Positions 39,001 through 47,039 of a DNA stretch of 64,000 bases are shown here, one piece after another. Under the pieces are notes generated by a model. The model was given only the letters and a program-made list of their open reading frames with translations, was not told the DNA's origin and did not search any database. Both the position numbers and the translations under genes were made by a program. Position 1 is the first letter of the stretch; every line of letters starts with the position of its first letter. Source of the stretch: Closterium sp. Naga37s-1 (Eukaryota > Streptophyta > Zygnematophyceae > Desmidiales > Closteriaceae); assembly GCA_947471745.1 (NCBI GenBank), contig CANJKZ010000008.1, forward strand, positions 4,591,501 through 4,655,500. Direction: 5' to 3'.

Positions 39001-41457
39001 ACGTGTGCTCCTGTGCGGATGGCTTCGTACCTGCCACCAACAGCGACGGCACCCCCACCTGCGCTCTAGGTATGTGGCTGTGCTGCTTCTGTGCGCTGCT
39101 ACCGTTGGCCTGGCTGGCTTCTCTTTGCCCCTCTCTGCTGCTACACCCCACCCCTCTGCACTGCCCTATCTGTTCTCCTGTGCGGACGGCTTCGTGCCCG
39201 CCACCAACAGCGACAGCACTCCCACCTGCGCTCTAGGTGGGTGTGTTGGTGCTGTTGATGTGGCGGCTCTTTGCCTCTGCTGTGTGATGCTCTTTTCTCC
39301 CCACGGCGTGCCGTTCTGCTGCTACACCCCACCCCTCTGGCCCGCCCTATGTGTGCTCCTGTGCGGACGGCCTCGTGCCTGTTACCAACAACGATGGCAC
39401 TCCCACCTGTGCGGACGGCTTTGTTTGTCCCTGTCACCAACAGCGACGGCACCCCCACCTGTGCGCTAGGTGAGTTTGCTGTGCTGTTGGTCTGGCTGCT
39501 CTTTGCCTCTTCTGTGTGCTGCTCTTGCCTCCCATGGTGTGCTGCTCTCTGCTGCTACGTCCCTCGGCTACATGTGCTCCTGTGCGGATGTCTTAGTCCT
39601 GGTCACCAACAACGACGGCACCCACACCTGCACCCCCACCTGTGCTCTCTCTCTAAGCTACTGCCTTTGGTTTGGCTGCTCTTTGCTTCCACTGTCTGCT
39701 GTGCTGCTCTGTGCCTTTGAGCGTTCACGTGTGCTCCTGTGCTGACGTGTGCTCCTGTGCTGACGTGTGCTCCTGTGCTGACGTGTGCTCCAGTGCTGAC
39801 GTGCGCTTCTGAGCCTTTTCTCCCCTCCCACCCCTCGGCCCCTTTCCCTTCCCCGGTTTTGTTCCTCCCGCTCTTCAGACGATGTGTGCTCGTGGTTTGA
39901 AGGCGGCAACCCCTGCAGAGTGGGTTCGTGTCTGAGCGGCACTTGTTCCCCACACACTCACTCTCATCTCCCCATGCTGCCATCCACTCTTACTCTCTGC
40001 CCCCCCCCCTCCCTCTCCCTCTCAAATCAGATGACGTGTGCTCGTGGTTTGAGGGCGGAAATCCCTGTGGAGTGGGCTCGTGTCTGAGCGACAACGAGGG
40101 CGGCTACCTCTGTCTCTGCCCGCCCGGCTTCAAGAGAGGCCTTCGTGCGGGCGGCACTGAGCTTTGCGTGCCCAGTGAGTGCCTGTTGGGTGTGGGGCGT
40201 AAAGGTTTTATATGTGAGAGATCCATGGGGGGGTTTACCGCTGGGGCTCTGCCTCTGCCCGCCCGGCTTCAAGAGAGGCCTTCATGCGGGCGGCACTGAA
40301 CTCTGCGTGCCCAGTGAGTGGTGCAGGTGCTTCGTTTTTTATCTTCTGTTCCTAGTTGTTTGTTTTTTTAGTCGACTCAAAAGTCACTTCTTTTTTTATC
40401 TTCTGTTCCTAGTTTGTTTTTTGAGTCGACTCAAAAGTCACTTCTTTTTTTATCTTCTGTTCCTAGTTGTTTGTTTTTTGAGTCGACTCAAAAGTCACTT
40501 CTTTTTTTATCTTCTGTTCCTAGTTGTTTGTTTTTTGAGTCGACTCAAAAGTCACTTCTTTTTTTATCTTCTGTTCCTAGTTGTTTGTTTTTTTAGTCGA
40601 CTCAAAAGTCACTTCTTTTTTTATCTTCTGTGTTTGTTTTTTGAGTCGACTCAAAAGTCACATCTTTTTTTATCTTCTGTTCCTAGTTGTTTGTTTTTTG
40701 AGTCGGCTCAAAAGTCACTTCTTTTTTTATCTTCTGTTCCTAGTTGTATGTTTTTTCAGACGGCACATCGATTGAGTTCTTCCTGCACGTGCCAATGTCT
40801 TACTCCCGTCCCCTCTCTCCCTCTCTTCCCTCTCTCACCCCTCTCGTCCTTCTTTCTGTCCTCCCTTCCTCTCTCCCTTCCCCCTTCCACCATCTCCTGC
40901 CCAATGGACGAGGACTGCGAGCGAAGAAATGGATTGGTAGTCTGAAAGTGACTATCAGATGGACGGACGGATGGATGGATTCGAATTCGAATCGCAGCAA
41001 GCTCCTATCGGTGGATCTAACGCTAGAGCTGTGTATCAAATCCCCTTGCCCTCTCCCACTCCCGCCCACTTTCATGTTCTTTAGCGGCCGAGCGCTCCAG
41101 CAACATCTCGTACCCCATGGACGTGGACTGCGAGTTCGTGTATCAGATCTCCCTACCATTTGGTCCTCCTTCCCTCCTCTTTTCTCTCCTCCTCTTTTCT
41201 GTCACCCCAGCCGCCGAGCGCCCTACCAACAGCTCGTACCCCATGGATGTGGACTGCGAGCTCGTGTATCAGATCCCCTTACCCTCTCCCATTCTCTCCT
41301 ACTCCCTCCAACTCCTTCCCACTCCTTCCCACTCCCATGTTCTTCAGCCGCCGAGCGCCCGTCCACCGTCTCGTACCCAATGGACGTGGACTGCGAGCTG
41401 GTGTATCAGATCTACGGGCTGGAGGAGGAGCAGTTCCTTGTTCAGAACCCCGACCTG
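32755..41457 (+). CDS. secreted papain-fold (C1A-like) protein with Ser at the catalytic Cys site and EGF-like modules
   Basis: A phase-consistent path is 32755-32845 (signal peptide, hydrophobic LSVALIAATCLVALP), 33436-33633, 34289-34554, 35651-35752, 36375-36434, 37286-37423, 38368-38449, 38917-39069, 40031-40174 and 41348-41457. The papain fold reads IDWRWDDRLKPVLGLRTEGAC, then SSWAITAVTAVE where C1A enzymes have GSCWAFSA, CSGGGWPTSALDYM, AAYPYT, then VVDHSVVVVGYE with the catalytic His, WIIRNSWGDKWGEK with the Asn, and GICGI. Thus His and Asn are kept but Cys25 is Ser. There is only about 40 residues of propeptide and no I29/ERFNIN domain. Two EGF-like modules (CGWGDCEANT...CSCADGF; CGVGSCLSDNEGGYLCLCPPGF) follow, then YPMDVDCELVYQI...EEEQFLVQNPDL, which resembles a LysM core. 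The 3' end beyond 41457 is unclear. Confidence 0.7.
33194..33781 (+). repeat. three copies of the propeptide/mature-start exon
   Basis: Copy 1 (33194-33267) encodes only RVSSNPTLAELKLAHLNRF. Copy 2 (33436-33633) is complete through LRTEGAC with a GTAAGT donor. Copy 3 (about 33677-33781) holds only the second half and reads LRTEGAY, so its conserved Cys is lost. Confidence 0.8.
33823..34554 (+). repeat. four copies of the active-site exon (SSWAITAVTAVEMAYAI)
   Basis: Copies begin near 33823 (degenerate), 33973, 34149 and 34289. The last three are identical over the core, and only the last continues into the SLQQVLECEP exon body. All intact copies have Ser-Ser-Trp, so the Ser replacement is not confined to one copy. 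Confidence 0.85.
34377..35158 (+). repeat. four copies of the SLQQVLECEPSNSSC...YPYTQKQG exon
   Basis: Copies: 34377-34554 (fused to the active-site exon), 34628-34800, 34864-34982 (lacking the 5' part) and about 35036-35158 (with a frame change at GGGGCTTGG). Each ends in AGG|GT(A/G)AG. Reading frames of copies 1 and 2 are intact, so alternative use is conceivable. Confidence 0.85.
35306..36193 (+). repeat. five or six copies of the KELLRKTAPKAIGVIGYDQ exon
   Basis: Copies begin near 35306 (decayed), 35480 (truncated), 35651 (complete to 35752), 35834 (second half only), 36038 and 36130. Only 35651-35752 is complete and in phase at both ends. The 36038 copy ends at the palindrome TTTTGAGGCGCCTGAAAA (36061-36078), and the surrounding GGGGTGAGGGGGGTTG...GTGGAC is duplicated on both sides of it. 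Confidence 0.8.
35900..36012. repeat. 25-bp minisatellite (GGGGTGAGGGGGGTGGGTGGGA)
   Basis: About four to five units lie in an intron of the papain-like gene. They are G-rich and prone to quadruplex formation, and lie next to the palindrome-associated duplication at 36001-36151. Confidence 0.8.
36759..37916 (+). repeat. seven copies or fragments of the catalytic His/Asn exon
   Basis: Four copies start GGCACRTACAGCGACCG (36759, about 36978, about 37119 and 37286). Three later ones start within GTGGTGGGGTATGAGCT (about 37475 and 37710) or later (about 37880). The first three lose homology soon after GYEL; only 37286-37423 is complete with DHSVVVVGYE through WGEK. The palindrome TTTTGAGGCGCCTAAAAA lies at 36919-36936 between copies 1 and 2. 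Confidence 0.85.
37944..38545 (+). repeat. four copies of the GYMRMAMVGG exon and CT-rich spacer
   Basis: Copies at 37944, 38237 and 38368 share GGCTACATGCGCATGGCCATGG; only 38368-38449 continues to GICGIHSVPAIYPVIK. A fourth fragment (38508-38545) holds just the ATATGTGGCATTCATTCG part. The spacer 37995-38230 is nearly pure CT-rich simple sequence (CCCTCTCC)n, also duplicated. Confidence 0.85.
38609..39820 (+). repeat. multiple copies of the first EGF-like exon
   Basis: Copies of CCCTGCAACGA...CCCTGTGGGTGG occur at about 38609, 38751 and 38917 (complete to 39069). Copies of its second half (TGCTCCTGTGCGGA...CCCACCTG) occur at about 39170, 39345, 39405 and 39573. An 18-bp array GTGTGCTCCTGTGCTGAC follows at 39727-39805. 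Only 38917-39069 is complete, with six Cys in EGF-like order. Confidence 0.8.
39876..40318 (+). repeat. three copies of the second EGF-like exon
   Basis: Copies: 39876-39945 (5' half), 40031-40174 (complete, DDVCSWFEGGNPCGVGSC... to ELCVP) and about 40238-40317 (3' half from LCLCPPGFKRG with its own GTGAGT donor). Confidence 0.85.
40330..40750 (+). repeat. seven tandem 55-60 bp units, each with the TTTTGAGTCGACTCAAAA palindrome
   Basis: Each unit is TTTTTTTATCTTCTGTTCCTAG, TTGTTTG and the palindrome, then GTCACTTC. Palindromes fall near 40367, 40421, 40480, 40538, 40595, 40640 and 40698. Variants are TTTAGTCGACTCAAAA (two) and GAGTCGGCTCAAAA (last). The TTCTGTTCCTAG part looks like a 3' splice site, so each unit may also be an intron end. 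Confidence 0.9.
40757..41457 (+). repeat. four or five copies of the YPMDVDCELVYQI exon
   Basis: Copies: about 40889 (CPMDEDCE, then lost), 41084 (AERSSNISYPMDVDCEFVYQI), 41214 (AERPTNSSYPMDVDCELVYQI) and 41348-41457 (complete, continuing to EEEQFLVQNPDL). Each is preceded by an AG acceptor. A fragment at 40757 may be a still more diverged copy. Confidence 0.85.
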
Positions 41458-41489
41458 GTGAGCGCTGCTGGGTTGAATTCAGTACATCC

Positions 41490-41552
41490 GTTTGTCCGTC
41501 CGTCCGTCCGTCCGTCCGTCCGTCCGTCCGTCCGTCCGTCCGTCCATCCATC
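41490..41552. repeat. (CCGT)n tetranucleotide microsatellite
   Basis: About thirteen CCGT units are followed by CCAT units. It lies in an intron or the 3' region of the papain-like gene. Confidence 0.9.
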
Positions 41553-41624
41553 CATTTTTCCATCCATCAATGCACCAATCTTTCTCTCATACTTTCCCAC
41601 TGCCCTGCCTGCCCTTCTTTCCAA

Positions 41625-41700
41625 GATAACGATGAGGGCTGGTGCGAAACGGTTTGGGCCAACACAGTGGTCAACGTCACTCTACCTCCCTCTGCTGTCC
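41625..41700 (+). CDS. possible last recognisable exon of the papain-like gene
   Basis: After TTTCCAAG the frame NDEGWCETVWANTVVNVT is open and would suit the end of the LysM-like module begun in 41348-41457. The acceptor phase does not match that exon's donor (phase 0), so either the splice differs or this is decayed. Confidence 0.3.
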
Positions 41701-41814
41701 ATGCGCTCATCTCTCTCCTCCCTACTGCTCTCCCTTCTCTCTCTGCCCGCTTTTTCTCTCCATCTATCAACGTGTCATGTGCCCGTCCATCCATGTGTGC
41801 CCTTCTATCTATCG

Positions 41815-43100
41815 CAGATATCAATCCCCTTCCTAAGCAGATCAGCCCAGCGGGGCAGCTCAGAGGCGTCAGGGAACTGCTCGCGCCAGGCATCGTCGAG
41901 GCGAAAGAAACAACGCTGCGCCGTGTGAAACTTCCCACAAGTCTGGCCAGTGCGGTCACCTGTGCGGATGACATACGGGCAGGTACCTCCACCCCCAGAC
42001 CCCCCACGCTGAGAGTACCACTCACGGAGCTGCTGGGGCGAGGGAGTCTCGCCGGGACGCTGCTGCTGCTGCCTCTGGCCACCGCCGAACCTCCCACGCT
42101 GCACCGCCCCACCGCGCCCGCCACCCGCTCCACCGCCGCCACCACTGCCACCACCGCCCCCACCACCCCCACCACCGCCGCCGCCGCCACCACTCCCTGT
42201 GCCGCCACTGACCCCCCAACCACCCGCGCCACTCCCACCTCCGCCACCACCCCCGCCCCCCCCACCCCCTCCACCGCCGCCGCCCCCGCCTCCACCTCCA
42301 CCACCCCTGCCCCCCTTGCCCCTGCCGCCCTTGCGCCTCCCACTAGGAGAAGACGCGACCCCGACCCCCTCAGCTCCGAGGTAGTCGACAGCAGCAGCAG
42401 ATGCAATGGAGGGGAGGAGGGGGGAGGGGGAGCACCCCTCAAAGAAGGGGGTGCGGGGGTCACCACGAGAGGCACCTACAGCTACAATGCTCTTCTCAGC
42501 TGCTAGGAGTTCCTTCTCGAGGAGGTCGACAGTGAGGTCAGTGTGGGAGAGAGCGAGAAACTGGTCCCTGACAGTGCGAAGGGAGTCAGGGAGGCGGGTG
42601 ACAAGGTGGTACAGTGTGAGGTACATCGGGGGGGGGGGGTTCTTGGCGAGGAAATCGAGGGGGAGCGCGGCACGGTAGCGGAGGTCGCTGGTACGGAGGT
42701 GGGTGATGAGGTCAGCTACAGTGGCAAACGCGGACAGGCCGGGGAAGAGATAGGGCAGTGAGAGACGGCCTATAGCAGCAGTGGCAGGGGAGGAGTAGCG
42801 TGCGACTACTGCGTCGTACAGCTCCTTAGCGGTCTTATGCTGGCCGAAGTGCTCGCGCTCATCTAACGGCAGGTGGCTGCGAACGGCTAGGCGAGCGTGA
42901 GCATCACGGGTCTGCCACTGAGAGCGAGCAGTACTGTCAGCAGTAGTGGGAGGTGCGGGAGCAGCGCCGGACGTGTGGTCATAGAGGGAAACATCGTCCT
43001 TGGCAGTGATCTGGAGGTACAGGTGAAGGTCATCAAGCCATACATCGAACTTAATCGGGCGGCCCTCGGCGTCAAAGGAGAGAACAGTGGGACTGGCCAT
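41815..43100 (-). CDS. copia gag polyprotein N-terminal part, open
   Basis: It starts MASPTVLSFDAEGRPIKFD and contains the UBN2/Retrotran-gag-like core (YDAVVARYSSPATAAIGRL, YHLVTRLPDSLRTVRDQFL), then a long poly-Gly stretch with a (GGC/GGT)n tract, QLREWYSQRGGSGGGG and a possible knuckle region CPYVIRTGDRTGQTCGKFH with FRLDDAWREQFPDA after it. The frame is intact for over 400 codons and ends at the truncation. The equivalent frame of the 50915-58025 element is shifted twice. Confidence 0.85.
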
Positions 43101-43697
43101 AGTGGCAGTAGCAGTAGTAGTAGTAGCAGTAGCAGCACTAGCAGTAGCAACAGTGGTAGCAGTAGGAGCAGGAAGAGCAGTTGCTGCAGGAAGGGCGGCG
43201 CGGCTCGGTCAGGGCGGCGCGACTCGGGCGGCGCGTCTCGGGTGGGTATGGCGGCGCGACGGCGGGCCTATGCTCGGTGCGCGGCGGCGCCTAGGGTGCG
43301 GCTGCGCGCGGGCCGCGGCTGCGTTCTAGCGGCGGCTAAGCGCGAGTTGCAGCAGCCGACGCGCGATCGCCGCGGCGCGCTGGCTGCGACCTGCAGGCGG
43401 GCGGCTGTGGGTCGCGCGTCGGCCTAGGGGCGAGCGGGGCCTACGGGCGACGGCCTGCTGGGGCTCGCGAGAAAAAATCGGGCCGCCCTAGGCGGCGGAT
43501 TTCCTACGCGCGCGCTAAAACGGCGGGGCCGCGCTCGGGCTGCTAGCGGGCTGCACACGGGCAGCGTGAGAGGAGAGCGCACGAGGGCGCACTAGGGGAG
43601 AGGCGCACGAGGGCGCTAAAAAAAAAGGGGGGGCGCACGAGGGCACCTCTAGCGGAACGGTGGGCCCTTAGGTCTAGAACCTAAGCTCTTAATACCA

Positions 43698-43823
43698 TGT
43701 CAGAAACAAGAAGTGTTGAACTAGAAAGTTGTTGGAGTACAAGTAGGAAACCCTAGTGAAATGTACCCCCTAAAGGCTAACCCACTGTAGCCTACACAAC
43801 AGAAACATATATAATGTTTGACA
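43698..43823 (-). repeat. copia LTR (126 bp)
   Basis: TGTCAG...TTTGACA ends and the shared CCCACTGTAGCCTA core. It abuts the second WRKY-like locus at 43824. Confidence 0.85.
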
Positions 43824-44052
43824 ACACAAGTGTACTAGTATACCTGAAGAGAAAACAAGCACTGCTGACACAGTCACCGAGGACATTACTAATGTGAGCC
43901 AGTTTGTGACCTAGTACCAATGCAAGACGTTCTAGGTACTGATACGACAAATGCAGTATGCGTGGCACATGCAGGACCTGAGAAAGGACTATGATGGTCA
44001 CCATAGTCACCGTTGCAAATGCAGGACATGAGAAGGACGATGGTGGATTTAC

Positions 44053-44870
44053 CTTTTCATTTGCTGACCCACGATGCGCTTGTGAGATGTCTTTTTCCAT
44101 TTGAACCCCTCATGATGCACTTGCTGCGGTTGATGGGCCGCCTGTTGCACCTGGTTCCAAACCAGGCCCCGATCCTGGTTCAGGCCCATGGTGATCGGCG
44201 CTGGCGTTAACTCCACGTCAGCACCACCTTCATGTGCAATTTCTGAACTGGATGCTGAAGCCGAAGCCCTACTACTACTAATGCCAGTAATAGTACTAGG
44301 TTGGGCCCATCCTGGCGGGAAAACGATCACATCGTCATGCTCGTGCTGCTGCTGCTGCTGCTGCTGCTGCGGCTCTTGCCTCTGGAAACTACTAGTACTA
44401 GTAAGTTGGATGCTCACACCCACTGCCTCGGAACTTGAACTAGCGGTTTTCATGGCGGTGTACCACAATTTGTGGCAGAGAGAACTGATCCAATCGTCGA
44501 AAGTTTCAAAACCGATCTCTGTTTTCAATGGAGCGCGCGAGGAGTCACAATTTGAGTCAAACAAAGTTGAAGTCCCTGGATTCACAACCCACATATGGTT
44601 GGATGGTCGAGATTTTCCAACGGACTGGACAGAGTGCTGAAACTTTTGTGAAGCAGAACTGAAGGGTAACTGAGGGGAAGGGGTGAAGAAGTGAGATGGG
44701 CGCGTTTGGGAGTATGCAATTTGCGCGTACGCCAGGGGCAATCGGATGCCAGCTTCTAGAGATGGCGTGCAGATCCAGATAACAACACGAGGGGGGGTGT
44801 CGGTGGGGAGAAGCGGGAAGGTGCACAGTACAGGGGGCATGAGGGGGGGTGGCATGGCATGGCTGAGCAT
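44053..44870 (-). CDS. second WRKY-like gene, N-terminal exon (WKKTSHK), zinc-finger half not found
   Basis: The exon encodes a Ser-rich N-terminal part, TFDDWISSLCHKLWYTAMK-like sequence, poly-Gln (CTG repeat at 44343-44370), GWAQPSTITG, MGLNQDRGLVW and finally EGFKWKKTSHKRIVGQQMKR. The last 17 residues are identical to the gene at 10454-10788, and the donor AAAAG|GTAAAT is at the same codon and phase. The start Met is uncertain; 44870 is simply the first Met. Downstream, an acceptor-like TCTTCAG at 43845 leads into a 20-base stub and then the copia LTR at 43823. No C-x7-C or H-x-H follows within the window, so the locus is probably cut off from its zinc finger. Confidence 0.55.
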
Positions 44871-44874
44871 GATT

Positions 44875-46190
44875 TATGCGCCAAGATTGAGGGGTGTTGA
44901 CATGATCGGGGGTACCTTTAACGCCAAGCATGATTTTCGCGCCCTCTGGAAATCAGGGGTACCTCTCACGGCATGATATGATGAGTATGGAATCATTCTA
45001 AAAGCATATTTGCAGCACTGCCAGCCGTGCGACCCTACAGTATGGAATCACCCTGCTAAACTTCCTGTGTTAAGTGTCAGGCCAGCTTGTTATGTTACAA
45101 AAATTTCGAATTACTGGTCTCAAATATATTAGAGTACCAGTGATTCTCGCTTAGCAGAAGCTCAAAGGCGGAGTTACTTCACAAACTCAACAGACAGGAA
45201 CAAATATTATTCAAAATCGGCGACCGGCTCACTCTCGAATTGCGAGAAAGGGCAACTGCAATACAGACGCACACCTAAAAACGTGTGATATATGGAGTCC
45301 CTATCCATGTGTTGATGAGGGTCCGACCTTTCAATCTTCACTATCCCTCCATCTTTCTGTATCACCCATAAGTTTCCTGTCGCCCCTTCAGAAGTACCAA
45401 AATCACCCCCACATCACCCCCCAACCAAAGCAGCCCCTCCGCCAACCCACACACCTCCTCAACACCCCTCTCCCTCTGTCGCAAAACCGCTAAGCGAGAT
45501 TTTGAAACAGTGGACCCCTTGTTTATGTCCCATATATTTTGCTAACAACGTGTCTCTTGCTGACACAATTCGTGTCACATCGTGTCAAACACTGTAGTGC
45601 AACTCAAACACAGTGCGTCTCAAAATGCCCAAAATCGGGTTGAACTGGACCCTCAAAACGGGTCACGGAAACCAACTTAACTCCTTCTGACCCGATTATC
45701 GTGTGAAAGTTTTGGAGAAAGCCCCTACCTGTCAACAAGCTGTCACTGTACAGAATTGGTTCGTTGATCTTCCACGGGGGAGCAAGTGACAAAAACTCAC
45801 ACTCAACCACCACCTCCACCGCCACCACCACCACCACACCAAGCTAGCGGTTGAATGAGAACAGTACAACACTGTACACATGATGCCCCTTTCACTCCCC
45901 TTCCCCATCTTTCATATTGCTCCTGTCTCGCACTTGCGTCAGTCAGGGGCAAATTGGGCCTGTTAGAAGGAGTGTGGTTACAATTTGAACTACAGTTCCA
46001 AACTTTCGGGTAGCCTCGAATATTTTGCATGGGAAATTCGGCCAACTTATTCGCGGTCAAAGCTTTGGGTGTTTTGTCGTGGGCGTGTAGGCTGTGGGCC
46101 GTTGGCTGTGAATGTTGACCGCTGCTCCTGTCGGTTGTCTCTGGGCGTGTTGAAAGTGGGTCGTTTCGCGGGCATCATGTGTAGTGAAGA
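44875..46190. other. unassigned region
   Basis: No recognised gene. A (CCACCACCTCC/GCCACCACCA) simple tract lies at 45805-45840. Short frames on both strands lack motifs. Confidence 0.4.
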
Positions 46191-46209
46191 TTGGTGTGGG
46201 ACTCTTCAA

Positions 46210-46830
46210 AAGGGTTTTTAGTTGATCTCGCAATGTTACTGAAACTAAACGCCAAAAGCGCAGCACTGTCACTTCTGGCGCACTGTTACTGCCCGTTTTT
46301 CGCTCACAGCGCAGAGTTATTGAGATTTCTATGCAGTAAAGTTTTCATTGGTCAAAATGACGACGGACCGACAACTCCGCTTGGATTGACGGCCATCGAA
46401 CCGTTTGCACCTGAAGTATGGGCAGACCAAAATATATTACCCTCTCATATGGCATGCTGTTTAGGGAGCATCAACCCTAAACATTGGGCGAAATGTTTAG
46501 GGTTGATGCCATTTGCGACGGGTTTTATATTTTTTTTATGGCTGCCATCGAGGGATGCATCAACCCTAAAGACTATGTGAATGGGTGTTTAGGATTGATG
46601 CGCTCTCTATATGGGCTTGAAAATGTTAAACACCTCACTGGGCTAAACTGTTTTCTCTTACACAGTAGGCTTGTTGTTTTAAGAGATTTAGACCAATGAG
46701 CGTCGAAGTGCGTAGAAATCGCACAAGCTCTGCACTGTAAACGAAAAACAGGCGGTAACCCTGCCCCAGAAGCAATGGAACTACGCATTTGGCGTGCAGT
46801 TTTGGAAAACCGTGCTTTGTCAACTGAAAA
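46210..46830. repeat. inverted duplication with internal hairpins
   Basis: The segment around 46250-46360 (GTTACTGCCCGTTTTTCGCT...GAGATTTCTATGC) is similar to the reverse complement of 46690-46800 (GTTACCGCCTGTTTTTCGTT...GCGATTTCTACGC). The peptides KLNAKSA...CPFFAHSAELLRFLC and KLHAKCV...RLFFVYSAELVRFLR match correspondingly. Two smaller GCATCAACCCTAAA hairpins lie between the arms. It could be a fold-back element or an inverted gene duplication. Confidence 0.6.
46468..46509. repeat. near-perfect 42-base hairpin (GCATCAACCCTAAACATT arms)
   Basis: GCATCAACCCTAAACATT is followed after six bases by AATGTTTAGGGTTGATGC. Related imperfect hairpins lie at about 46556-46602 and 47470-47512. The plus strand of all three also encodes an INPK-x5-7-CL-x-LM peptide. 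Confidence 0.85.
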
Positions 46831-46878
46831 CCCTCTTCAAAATCGGCGGTTGAATGTGCGGCAAGTGTACACCAAATG

Positions 46879-47034
46879 GTTACTGTTTTTCGAGGTAACT
46901 GTGCTTGTCAGTTCAGATACCCCACGAAAGAAGGACAACAGTCAGCAGTGACCTCGTTACTGTTTTTCGAGGTAACTGTGCTTGTCAGTTTAGATACCCC
47001 ACGAAAGAAGGACAGCGGTTAGCAGTGACCTCGT
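46879..47034. repeat. 77-bp tandem duplication
   Basis: GTTACTGTTTTTCGAGGTAA starts at 46879 and again at 46956. The two 77-78 bp units differ by about four substitutions. No coding role is seen. Confidence 0.9.
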
Positions 47035-47039
47035 TCTGA

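Larger units (their letters stand above)
41815..43823 (-). mobile_element. 5' half of a copia element (LTR, leader, gag), 3' part missing
   Basis: The LTR is 43698-43823 (126 bp, TGTCAGAAACAAG to GTTTGACA). The primer site TGGTATTAAGAGC follows on its left. The leader 43101-43697 is GC-rich. Gag ends near 41815, where homology with the element at 50915-58025 stops inside the gag-protease region. No protease, integrase, reverse transcriptase or second LTR is present, and no target duplication can be checked. Confidence 0.85.

Noticed and set aside
41160-42506. 448-codon plus frame overlapping the copia gag and the papain-like exons
   Set aside because: Its second half is antisense to the clearly recognisable gag on the minus strand, and its first half is a wrong frame across introns.
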